The notes under the pieces: model-generated
What the model saw: the letters and a program-made list of their open reading frames with translations, nothing else
What the model was told of the DNA's origin: nothing
The model's database searches: none
In this document: piece after piece, positions 1 to 10,302 of the stretch
How positions within the stretch are numbered: position 1 is the stretch's first letter
Layout of the letters: every line of letters begins with the position of its first letter
Made by a program: the position numbers and the translations under genes
Origin: Cyanodermella asteris
Lineage: Eukaryota > Ascomycota > Lecanoromycetes > Ostropales > Stictidaceae
DNA: 64,000 nucleotides
Direction of reading: 5' to 3'
Assembly: GCA_900618795.1 (NCBI GenBank)
Contig: UYJD01000011.1
Coordinates: 905,060-969,059 of the forward strand

Positions 1-3000
1 GAGCCTCTCGATCTATGGAGTCGCGCTTTTCGTGAAGCTGTCGCAGGCCTCGGAGATGACATTGACGTCGCTCTTCTCAAAGGCAAAAGTATTGAGCAGC
101 TTTTTCAGGAACTTGAAAGATTGGGAAAAGAAGCGACATCCGAATCGGCATTCTTGCGAGGAGTGCAACATCTGAAATCCATACAAGTTCCGCTGGAGAA
201 ATTTAAGCTGGCTCTCGATCTAGCTAGACCGCTGACAAGCCTTGAACCTACTGTGAAGACAGTTTTCGGGGTAGTCACAAGCGTGACCGCGGTAAGCTGA
301 TGGCCGGGAATCTACGAGATTGCTTCGGGTTCTTATCTGACCTCAGAATAGATTGCCATCAGTCTTGCAAGCATCGACTTGGAGTTCGCGAAACAAATCG
401 GAGCAATGCTAGAGCAAATTTCTTACATCGACGATTGCGACACACTTGGACGAAAAGCTCACAAGCAAGATATTCACAACGTGAGCTCAAAGGCACTCAA
501 TCTCATACAGGCTAACCAAGCCAGGCTCTCGTTCGGATATACGTCAAACTTCTGGAATTCTACAAGAGCGCGTTCGAAGTCCTTACCAGAAGAGGTGCGA
601 AAATGATGCTGAAACTAGCCTTGGAGAAAAACCATCTTCCTGAGATCATTCAAGACTTCCTCCGACAGGCTGAGATCTTGCAAAGACTAGTTCAGAAAGC
701 TACGTGGGAGATTGCAGAAGATGTAAAGAATATGCTCTACGATCGCGAGAGTAAGTCTACTCCCCTTTCGCTATGATTGATTTATGTTAAAGTGTGACAG
801 TATGGAAGTGGCTGGATGGAGAGAAGACAGCTCGACAGAGTGCTCATCACGCAAACCTACGCGAAATTAGCGTCGACAGGGCTTGTGAGCTGCTCATCGT
901 CCATCCCTATTTCGATTCATGGTACAACGCTCCCCACTCGCGCCAGCTGACGATTTTCGGCGACATGGGCTGCGGCAAGACAGTGGCCGCGGCGTTCATT
1001 GTCGACGAACTCGGCCGTCGAATTCGCCATCAGCTACCAAGACCCAAGTTGTGCTATCACTATTGTCAGGACGATGAAACCGGCAGAGCTGCATACGTGG
1101 TGTCTGCTCTGATTCTCTCACTACTGGAACAGCTGCCAGGTTTGAAGAAGTCTTTCGTTGAATGGTACAAGGACAAACAGGCCTGTGGGAACTACGAGCC
1201 AGCGACAAGTCGACAGCAACTTGAGATTTTTTTGGATTTGATTCTGGATTCGCTCGACCGTCCCGTGTTCATCGTGATCGATGGTCTGGATGAATGCAAC
1301 AGAACGTCTAGAGTTCACATTTCCCGTTTACTAAAAGCGCTTTCACACAAAACTACCGTCGTCAAGATTTTGTTGATTTCACGGCCTGACGAGGACTTGC
1401 TGGATCAATTTGCCTACGGCTTACAACTCGACTTTCCATCTAGTACGGATAGAGACCGAGCTATTGTCGCTCGAACCGTGGCAATTGGTCTGCCTCATCT
1501 GTCAGAGGAAGCACAGGGTCTAATCATTGAGAAGCTCTCTCCTTTGGCAAACGGCTGTGTAATCTGGGCCAAGATGATCGTGGAGCTCATTGAAGTTCGT
1601 GAGCTCAAAGCGTTGGGCTCAGTGAAGGCATTTCTTGAAAAGTTACCACTCCCGTCTCAACTTTCTGACCTTTACGACACGCTCATTTCTCGATGTACCT
1701 CAGATGATGACGAGAACTTACAGCTGTGTCGAACAGCTCTCACGCTGTTGGCAGCCGTTCATCGTCCACTAAGCATTTTAGAGCTTTCCTGGGCAGTCGC
1801 GTTGCAATCAGCACCCTCATATGTGACTACTGTGGCGGGCCTTGCAAACCTGGTAGACCATCAAAGGGTCTTGCGATTGATTCGCCCGTTCATCGCCAGA
1901 ATTGATTATTCTGATTCCAGAAAACGTCAGGTTAGACTTGTCCATCAGTCAGTCAAAGCATTTGTTTTAACAGGATCGGGCTCCAATGCACGTCTCTCAA
2001 ATGGAGCAAATGCTCGCCAAGTTTCAAGCTCAGTGAGCGGGCATTTTGAGGAATTTGCGCTGGACAACTGCATCCGATATCTATTGCTGGAGGAGCTTGG
2101 TGAGGCCAGTTTTTTTCTCTGAAGATCAGGTGGCTATCAACGAATTGCCCGATGATCCTGATCTTTTCGGTGAGATTGGAGGAGCCGGCTTGTATGACTC
2201 CCACTGTACTTGGGAGGAGTGGGAGGCGAGCATGATCCGCTACGATCCAAGTGAACGCGGCTTCGGCGAGTACTTCGTCTATGCCTCCTGCTACTGGGTA
2301 GAGCACTTCCAGCTTACTCGAACAAAGTCCGACGCTCGCTTGCGCAACATCGAAAGGCTCTGCCAAGTGAAATCGACAAGGCTAGACAACTGGACACAGC
2401 AAAACTGTCGCCCTGGTTGCGTAGTGAAGCCCAGATTTGAATTCGAGAGCGACTTATACGATCCTCTTAGCATCACTTCGCTCTATGGCTCAACTGCGAT
2501 CCTGAAACACATGTTGATGGAGTCCGATTTCGATTTAGCGAATTTTCAGCGCGAAACATTCACCAAGGCCGCACAGCAAATCGTTCAGTGGGGCGACCTG
2601 GGTCGGCTCAGGATCGTCTTTGAGTCCAAACAATCCGAAAAGGTGTGCTGGTTTGAAGTCCTTCGTATGGCAATTAGCGAATGGCGTTATCACAACTTGC
2701 GACATGCCGACTGGAATTTGGCATTCAATCTGGTCGAAATGGTGTCGGAGGTGCTTTCTCACAACAACGATGATGTCGAGCTATTCTGCATCGCTGCAGG
2801 GGAAGGCTGCTTACCCGTAATCGAACGTCTGAACCCAAGGGCCTGGCATAACGAGCAATCAAGCAGTCAATCCTCTGGAATATCTCCTGTACCATCACAC
2901 CGGGCGCTGGAATTAGCTGTACTGGGCAATCACGTTTCTGTGGTACGATACCTTTTGAAGCAGGAGTACTTCAAGAAGCACATCTACCGCCTCAACACCC

Positions 3001-3323
3001 GAAAGGAGAACTTATTACACCTGGCATCCGCGAACTCTAATCCTCACATGTTCCACATATTACTTCCTGTCATGCACGAAGGAACCCACGCGTTAGATGT
3101 CGATGGAATGTCGCCACTGATGCGTGTCATCACCAGCCCTGCACTATCTTCCGACCGCCATGAATCAGCAAGACAATTGCTCTCGCAAATGCCCAGAACT
3201 CCCTCAGATTTGGATTGGCTAGAAAGCTCTGTACACCTAGCCATACAGGCAGCCGACTCAGAAATGTGCGGTATCCTCGCTCAAGCTGGGGGAGCTGATT
3301 CACATTTGGTTTGCAAGCGGTGA
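1..3323 (+). CDS. NACHT-ankyrin NLR/STAND protein, 5'-partial, with one frameshift
   Basis: A fungal NLR-type signalling ATPase, the class used in non-self recognition and programmed cell death. The open frame runs in from the window edge, so the start is missing. Exons read 1-291, 352-480, 525-750 and 801 onward, with introns of 60, 44 and 50 bp. The N-terminal about 215 residues are helical and resemble the DUF7708/Goodbye-like N-termini of fungal STAND proteins. The NACHT domain follows, with Walker A GDMGCGKT (about nt 958-985) and Walker B VFIVIDGLDE (about nt 1264-1293). The C-terminal part (about 2700-3300) contains degenerate ankyrin repeats, for example ALELAVLGNHVSVVRYLLK. The frame changes at a run of seven T (2110-2116). 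The upstream frame stops at 2122, and the ankyrin half continues in another frame to 3323. One T fewer would keep the frame, so this is either a recent null allele or a sequence error. No other disruption was seen. Confidence 0.8.
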
Positions 3324-3475
3324 CAGGATGAGCAGTTAAAAGATGACTGGCAAAAGAGCAAGCAAATGGGTCGTAAGCAGCTTCTATGATCTATCTCCAA
3401 ACAGCTTAACGAGAGTGCCGTAGACCCTGTATACTTTGTAGTCAAGACGACGGCGTCTCCTATCCTCCTAATGCG

Positions 3476-3739
3476 GTGGCAGGCTTTCCAAGCAGACCAA
3501 TGTGGATAACAAAGTCATTTGCAAAAGCGAGTTCGGCACGGAAAAGTATACTCGGTGCAAGGGTGGACCGCAATCTAACAGTTGGCGCGACATTCTTCAG
3601 CTTTGGATCTGATGCTGGTTCATGGTCGATTTCAGACGACTTTTGGGTATATTCGGCGGTGTCTGTACCGCTAACCATGTTGCTGCTCATTGCTTGGCTT
3701 GGCTGGAGTCGCCTCAGCCTTCGGAGACATGCAAACTGA
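3476..3739 (+). pseudogene. CorA-like membrane-domain remnant
   Basis: An 87-residue reading that looks like the C-terminal end of a fungal CorA-like (Mg2+ transporter family) domain, often found behind ankyrin or other repeats. A segment reading FFSFGSDAGS is followed by a hydrophobic stretch FWVYSAVSVPLTMLLLIAW. This resembles the usual layout of FWxYWAVxIPLTL preceded by a short Gly-Asp-rich loop. No start, ankyrin region or first membrane helix is attached, and the upstream DNA is not open. I read it as debris of a larger gene. It may be the tail of a relative of the NACHT-ankyrin gene just upstream. The assignment rests on pattern recognition only and could be wrong. Confidence 0.35.
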
Positions 3740-3939
3740 GACTGGATTGCTGGCTGCTTATGTTTTGAGCCGACAGAATATCAGTGGATAGCACAGGAGC
3801 AGGAGGTGAATTTTGGTGGCTGTCGCCGTGGTCAAACTTTGTATGCCTCGAGGGTGATGAATTCACGATCATGCTGCCCTATTATTTTCTGAAGCCACAT
3901 TGGGCGATGTCGAAACCGATATTCCCCTAAGCGTCGCAA

Positions 3940-4170
3940 AGATCCCGCCCTGTTCTCCAGCTCAAGCAGCATGCAATGCGCTAGTAGACTTGCATTCGAC
4001 ACCAGCGCCCTTGCTAAGTAGCATCTCTATGATCTTACTGTACCCTCGGAACGAAGCAGCACATGGAGTAGTCCCGTCCTTTCGCGTTGACGTCGGCACC
4101 ATTAGCGAGCAGCTTTTCCAGGATCTTGCCATGCCCACAGGCTGAATCATACAGCTAAGATGACGCATCA
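3940..4170 (-). pseudogene. Ankyrin-repeat remnant
   Basis: On the minus strand two ankyrin-like stretches are readable in neighbouring frames. The first, near 4140-4085, reads CGHGKILEKLLANGADVNAKG. The second, near 4055-3985, reads GYSKIIEMLLSKGAGVECKS. Both match the ankyrin helix-loop core (KxLExLLxxGAdVN). The frame switch between them and the lack of any extended open frame mark it as a decayed fragment. It lies opposite in strand to both the NACHT-ankyrin gene and the CorA-like fragment. Confidence 0.5.
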
Positions 4171-4535
4171 GTGCCCATCAATTGCGATCAAGCAGGTTTT
4201 TGCTGGCGCTCCGGACGCGAAGTTCGGTGAATCGACCTCCCAAAATGGCTATGTAAAGGTGTGCGGCCTGTTTTCGGAGAGCCACCCAGAGAGCCACGGC
4301 TGAATTTCTTTCATTGGTTGCAACTCCTGTGCGCCTGGCATGCGCCCCGCAGTCACATGTACGACCACTGGATAGAAAGAGCTGGCAGGTCAACGTTTGG
4401 AGAGAAGCTGAAAGGTGCCAAGTGCGACGACAGCTCTAGCCATGGGAGCGCTCACCTCTTCGTCCATAGTGACTACGATTCCTCTCCAACAGCGTCAGCG
4501 CATGATATGGGACACCCAAAGACCGTTTGAGAGCC

Positions 4536-7440
4536 ATGCCACCCGGCCCCCGTCCCACAGTAGTTCGTGTCCGCGGTCTGCCCCGAGCCGATGCCTCGTC
4601 CGCTGAGGCTGCTGTGCGCAAGGCTATCAGTGACAGTTCCGAACAGCAGGCGGAGTGCAAGATCTCTATCGTGCCAGCCTGCAATCGCGAGGACGAGCTT
4701 GTTGCTCTAGTTGACTTCCCTGCTGGCCTGCCCGACTTTCTGTCCTTATTAAGAGATGACCAGCTCGGATCATGGCAAGCCGCGACCGATGACGAGGACA
4801 TCTCCTTCGACAGACACTTCAATGGCTTCACGCAGCTCTACGACGTGGCCGCTCAGAAGGATATTCAGGCAGAGTACGCATCGCCACGACAAGCATCAGC
4901 GGCACTAACATTCCCAGCATCATCGCAATATGCGGCATCGACGGCCATGGGTACGGCTCATGGCAGGGTCGTGGCAACACTCGGCGCATGTGGCTGCGAC
5001 ACTTTCTCGCCAAAGACCTGCCTTCGTGCCGGGTGATGACCTACGGCTATAATGCGAAGCTATCGAAGCGCGGGTTCGCCACGGCTGAGGACTACTCGCG
5101 TGAGTTCCTCGAAGATCTGAAAAGAGTGCGGGCTGGCAAGGTAGGCGATGCAGTGGCCGTGGCTGACCAGAAACTGACATCGCTTAGGCTCTGCACCGGC
5201 CAATAATTTTCGTGGCGCATAGCTTCGGCGGTCTTATCCTCGCCAGAGTATGTACCTCCCTGGCTTTGACAGCCAGCGCTGACGCCGATAGTCCCTTATC
5301 AAGGTGATGCAGACCAACGACAGCGACCATCCCGTGCTCGCATCGCTGCACCGGGCGACGTACGGCATCCTTTTCTTTGCGGTACCGCACCGAGGGCTTG
5401 ATGTGGAGGATATGAGCAGGATTATGGGAGAAGAGAACAACCCGCGGACAGGACTGCTCCAGCATATCAGCGTGGACTCGACACAGCTGCGCTCACAGCT
5501 GGAGGACTTTAAGGACATTCTGTATGACCGAAAGGTTGTGTCGTTCTTTGAGACAGAGCAGTCTCAGCGGCTGCAGCGGGTATGCCTGCTACCTAACGAT
5601 GCTCGAGCCATATCAACACTAACTCTGCTAGAACGAGGCAGGCGAGTGGAAACGAAGCGGCGAGCACTTCACTAGTCTCGAGTCTGAAAGTGCAATCCTA
5701 CAGCTGCCACGGCAGACCGAAACACGCATTCCACTTCACTGTGACCATTCGACAGTTATCAAGTACGACAGCAAGTACGACGCCGGCTACGAGCGAGCAA
5801 TCTCGTACCTCAGAGAGTTCGTAGTGGTAGCGCCAGATGTGATTAAGCAAAGATTTTGTAAGTAAGAAGGATGAATAAGGCGTTGAAGCAAGCCTAATTG
5901 CTAGCAGCAACGGAGTTATAGAGCCAAGACTTTTCGCTCCCGTTTATGCTCCCGGGCGCTCCGAGGATCGCTTCGTTCACCAGCCGAGTTGATGAGATAC
6001 GACAGATAGAGCAAGCACTTCCGCAAGGTAGTGATCGGAGAGAAGTCATAGTATATGGTCTCGGCGGCATCGGCAAGACGCAGCTTGCACTCGAGTAAGC
6101 GAAGAAATATAAGGATGACTACTCCGCAGTGTTATGAATGGATGGCAGGGATGAAGACTCGCTTAAGCAGAGCTTTGCCACCGTTGCCAAACGTCTAAGT
6201 CAGGCTCATCCATCCGATCCAGCACTGAAGCTTGCCGCCGAGTCCGCAGATACAGATGATTCTGTCGGAGCTGTACAGCGTAGGCTCGATCAACAGGGCA
6301 ATGACCGGTGGCTCATGGCCATTGACAACGTGGACGACCCGCACATTCCAGGCGTGGTCGATGGCCTTTATGATGTACGACAGTACCTGCCAACGACGCT
6401 CCAAGGCCACGTCTTGATCACAACACGGCCTTCACAATTACGTATCGGTAGGCAAGTCTTGGTACAGAAGGTACGCAATGACGAAGACTGTCTTGCGATA
6501 CTAAAGACTAACTTCTAGCACTCAGACCTCGATCTACGTACGTTAAGCTGTCTTCGCGCCAGCTCAGAAGCTAATGCGTTCCAGAACCAAAAGCAGCTGA
6601 GCTCGTTCAGCGGCTCGACGGTCTTCCACTAGCTCTGTCGCCAGCTGGAGCGTATCTGGGCCTGGTATCCACCTCGGTAGCGGAGTATCTGAAGGAGTAC
6701 GAGCGCTCTCGGCTTGAGCTACAGTAAAGCAGCCCGAGATTGACCGATCACGAAGGACGCACACTACAGACGACGTGGGAGATGTCCCGTTGGCGGGTCG
6801 AGAGTCAAAATGGATGCGTCTCGTCTGCTTAAGCTCTGGGCATTCTTTAGCCCTGAGGATGTGGGATGGAAGCTGCTTCGATCTGGCAGAGAGGACGCCT
6901 CTGAGTGGTTTCTTACCATCACGAGTAGCAAGATAAGCTTCGATAAGCATATGCGGAGCCTCTGCGATCACGGATTCGTGGAATATCAACGCGCGCCAGC
7001 AGGGTACGGGATGCATAGCTCTGTGCACGACTGGGTACGTGAAGTGCTCGGCGAGGACAACATAGAGGAGACGAATCTGGCCCTCCGATGCATCTCACTT
7101 ACGGTTCCATACGACGACGAAGCGGAATATTGGATCACGCAACGACGGCTACTCGGGCATGCAGATAGTTTTAAAAGGCATCCTAATTACCGACATATAG
7201 GACAAATAGAAGCCGTATATATACATCACCTCGGAACCCTATACGGTGACAAGGGTAAGCTGGCGGAGGCTGAGGGGATATATACACGGGCGCTGGAGGG
7301 CTAACAGAAGGCGCTGGGGGCGGAGCACACGTTGACCCTAGACACGGTTCACAATCTCAAGATTTTCTTCGCAGATCAGGGCAAGCTGGCCGAGACGTAG
7401 GCAATCTACGAGCCGGTGTGGCAAGGCTACGATATGAAAT
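4536..7440 (+). pseudogene. Broken SesB-hydrolase / NB-ARC / TPR NLR
   Basis: The outline of a complete fungal NLR is legible. The ATG at 4536 opens an N-terminal region ending HFNGFTQLY. The SesB-like alpha/beta hydrolase (DUF676 style) has the nucleophile elbow VAHSFGG (about 5215-5235) and FFAVPHRGLD (about 5370-5400). The NB-ARC ATPase has P-loop GLGGIGKTQLAL (about 6058-6095) and IDNVDD (about 6320-6340). A winged-helix region (about 6810-7110) and tetratricopeptide repeats (about 7190-7430, e.g. GTLYGDKGKLAEAEGIYTRAL) follow. Introns at 4874-4917, 5141-5187, about 5249-5301 and about 5580-5631 interrupt the hydrolase at the same places as in the minus-strand relative at 7681-9272. The hydrolase half is still clean. 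The NB-ARC and TPR half has at least five breaks, so the full protein cannot be made. A truncated hydrolase alone might still be expressed. Confidence 0.8.
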
Positions 7441-7680
7441 CCAGTGGAGCACAGGTCCACACTTGAAGAGCAATACTGAGAATGCGTCGCCGTCGGTCGG
7501 CTAGAAGCATTTCTTCGCTGAAGAATTGCTGTCAGAAAGCGGGCGACGAAAGATACCGTGGAAGCGGTTTGACACAGGTATGGTCTGGAAGTTCTCATCC
7601 AGAGCCGAACGCCTCTAAGGAAAAGTAAAAGCAGTGACCAAAAATAGACCCCTCAAAACCATAAGTTCGATCATTGCTCA

Positions 7681-9272
7681 TCAGGGTGATACCAGCTTGC
7701 AGTCTAAAAACAGCGTGTTCCCTGTCATGTTCAAGGAAGATAGTGTTCTCACGTCTTCCAAAGCCTCTCGCTTTAAGAAAAGTGCAAACCGTATCTGGAA
7801 GCCCCTTTTCTCGCTTAATTTCTCCTTCAAGGATGCAATAGTGTCTGACGTTGTGGCCGTAATGGACGTCAATTTCCCATTGTTGTGTTTGACAGCAACT
7901 CTGACCTTGCCAGGTTGCGACGAGTGGCTAGGCCGTGCCATCCCCAGCTTAGAGCAAGGAGCCATGCCGCGTGTTCCACAAGCCTCTTCCAGGAGTTCTT
8001 CCAGATAAAATATCGTACGAGCATAGCCTATGTCATATTTGTTGTTGAATTGTATGATGGACGAATGGTCACTGTTCAGGGGAACTCGTGTCTCAATCTG
8101 CCTCGGAAGATGCAGGACGGCGCTATCCGGTCGAAGGGTGTCGTAATAGTCGCCTGTTGGTACCCACTGTCCTGCTGCATTCTTGACAGGTCAGTCATTG
8201 GTTTCTGCTCAGTAGGACTCGCTTACCCGCTGCAACCGTCGCGACTGTTCAGTCTCGAAAAAGGAAATCAATTTTCGTCCATACAGGGCATTGCTCAGTT
8301 CTTCAAGCTGCAATTCCAGCTGCCTCGAGTTTAGGCTAATCTGCTGGATGAGACTTGTTCGCGGATGGCTCTCGCTCTGAAGTATGTGGCTGATATCCTC
8401 TAAATCGAGGCCTCTATGTGGCACCGCGAAGAATAGTACACCACAAGTGGCTCGATGAAGCGAAGAAAGCGTAGGATGATCGCTATCGGTCATTTGCATC
8501 GCCTTGATCAGAGACTGCTGCCGTTAGTGCTGGCATTGTGTGCTAAACGTGACGCTCACTCGGGCCAATATGATACCACCGAAACCATGGGCAATGAAGA
8601 TGATCGATCGCTGTCGGACCTGTTCGCCTCAGCTCAAGTTTATAACTGTTCACCAGTTCTGGTTTACCTCTCCACTTCGAACACGCTTCAAGTCTTCAAG
8701 GAACTCTTGAGCATAGTTTTCAAGGCTCGCAAAGCCGCGTTTGACAAGCCTAGATTCGTAGCCGTAGATCAAAGTCCGACAGTCTGGCAGGTCTTTGCAG
8801 AGAATATTGCGGAGCCACATGCACTCAAGGTTGGTTCTGCCGCGCCAGGAATCATATGCATGGCTATCGATGCCGCATAGTGCAATAATGCTATATAAGT
8901 GAGCGTCGAGCCCGGTCTGAGGAGGAATGGATCATACTCTGCTCGCGTGTGTGCAGAAGACACTGTGTTGTAAAGTTGCGTGAAGCCATGGAAATGCCGG
9001 TCGAAAGACAGATCGTCTCCATCTACCGTGATCTGCCATGATTCGAGCACGTTTTCTACAGAATGTGATGTGAACTTGGGTGGCCATGAGCTGAAGTCCA
9101 CAAGTGCTACGAGCTCATCGTCGCGGTCGCAGGCTGCCGTGATCGAGACGCGGTACTCTGAGGGTTGCTGCAGATTGTTGTCAATGGCATTACGAAGCCG
9201 CCGCTCTGCTAGGAGATGATCAGTTCGAGGTAACCCTCGGACTCGGACAGTTACTGGGACAGCGTCCATCAA
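7681..9272 (-). CDS. SesB-like alpha/beta hydrolase (nucleophile lost) with ubiquitin-like tail
   Basis: The gene splices cleanly into five exons (9272-8938, 8890-8668, 8619-8560, 8514-8227, 8181-7681) with introns of 45-48 bp, giving 468 aa without a break. Residues 1-110 are an alpha/beta region ending HFHGFTQLY. An alpha/beta hydrolase of the SesB/DUF676 type follows, with IALCGIDSHAYDSW and FFAVPHRGLD. The nucleophile elbow reads IAHGFGG, with Gly where the broken relative at 4536 has Ser (VAHSFGG), so hydrolase activity is probably lost. The last about 75 residues match ubiquitin in order: VRVAVKHNNGK, TSDTIASLKEKL, ALEDVRTLSSLN and TLFLDCKL. The tail ends LVSP rather than Gly-Gly, so it is unlikely to be conjugated. 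SesB-like domains normally sit in front of NB-ARC or NACHT ATPases as cell-death effectors. Here the ATPase is absent. A pseudoenzyme adaptor or decoy role is inference. Confidence 0.8.
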
Positions 9273-10302
9273 GCAGTCAAAATATGATATCGAAGTCTCG
9301 CCAGACTGTGCTGCTCATCTCTACATAGACATCGCCAGCCTTGGTCGGTCCTGTCGAGCGATAATGATAGGTGCCATTGACAGTCAGCTGTTGACGCTAT
9401 ACTGCCTGGTCGGCGGCCAGGTGGGGTTGTGGGATTCTTTGAGACGTCCCGCTCGCAGCTTTCCCAATTCTGCCTTCAGATTCGCCCCAGTGTCAGTCTC
9501 GTTGGAAAGGACGCCCCGCAGGCCTTGTCAGTAAGCCATTCGACACTCCACAGCCAATACCCTCCCCCCATCAGAGCTATCTGTGGCCCAGGGCCGATGG
9601 CCGGCGATACGCCCGAGCGGCGCCAAAAGCAATCAGCGGATTCGTGGATTTTTTGAGATCTGTGCAAGCATAAGGTCAAGTGTATCGTTACGATGCCTCT
9701 CGATACGGAGGGTTCGTCTGCAAGGAAATAAAACGAACATCCGCTGTAAAGCGAGGGTGCTGTTTCAGACCAAGTCACGCGGGCTTCGGATCGGAGGTTC
9801 AAACACCCGCGAAGAGCGGCGGGTCGTGCCCACGCCGGATCGAGGGTATTTGAACCAGCATTATTATTATCATCGTCATTCGTCGGATGCTGACGAACCC
9901 GAAATACCTTCGAGAACGTGATTATTATGCATGTGAGTCTTGGCAACGTGTCTATGCAAGGCTGAACGGCATTTAAGGCCAGTGCGCATAAGTCATGGCC
10001 CACCCCAAAATCGACTTGGTTGAGACGTGTATAGTGGGGTTAGGGGGCTACAGCCACTGATGTATCACCTATCGACAATCGACTTCAGGGGCATCACGAG
10101 CTAATTCCGGGCCACTGCCAAGTCGGGGTGCGCGCTGGCCTTAATTTCGCTTGTGTTTCTTACATACACTTGGACAATGAACACTCTGATAACCCTGGTA
10201 TGATGTGGACTGATGCCATCGCAAGTTTCTGGCGGATGAGTATATCCACATGACCTCTGCCGGGCCAGTGATTGCCTACGATGCTGCAGCGAGCGAAACA
10301 GT
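9273..10302. other. Intergenic, no gene seen
   Basis: No convincing coding region. A 175-codon minus-strand frame (10003-9476) shows no domain and is probably chance. A short TTA/ATC-rich microsatellite-like patch lies near 9858-9880. This stretch would contain the promoter of the minus-strand hydrolase-ubiquitin gene. Confidence 0.5.

Noticed and set aside
7634-8008. 124-codon plus-strand frame
   Set aside because: Antisense to the ubiquitin-like exon of the minus-strand gene.
9790-9870. T-loop-like GGTTCAAA sequences suggesting a tRNA
   Set aside because: No acceptor, D or anticodon stems could be paired around them on either strand. A similar GGATTCGAGCC at about 62247 also failed.
9476-10003. 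175-codon minus-strand frame upstream of the hydrolase-ubiquitin gene
   Set aside because: No motif and a competing frame on the other strand; treated as chance.
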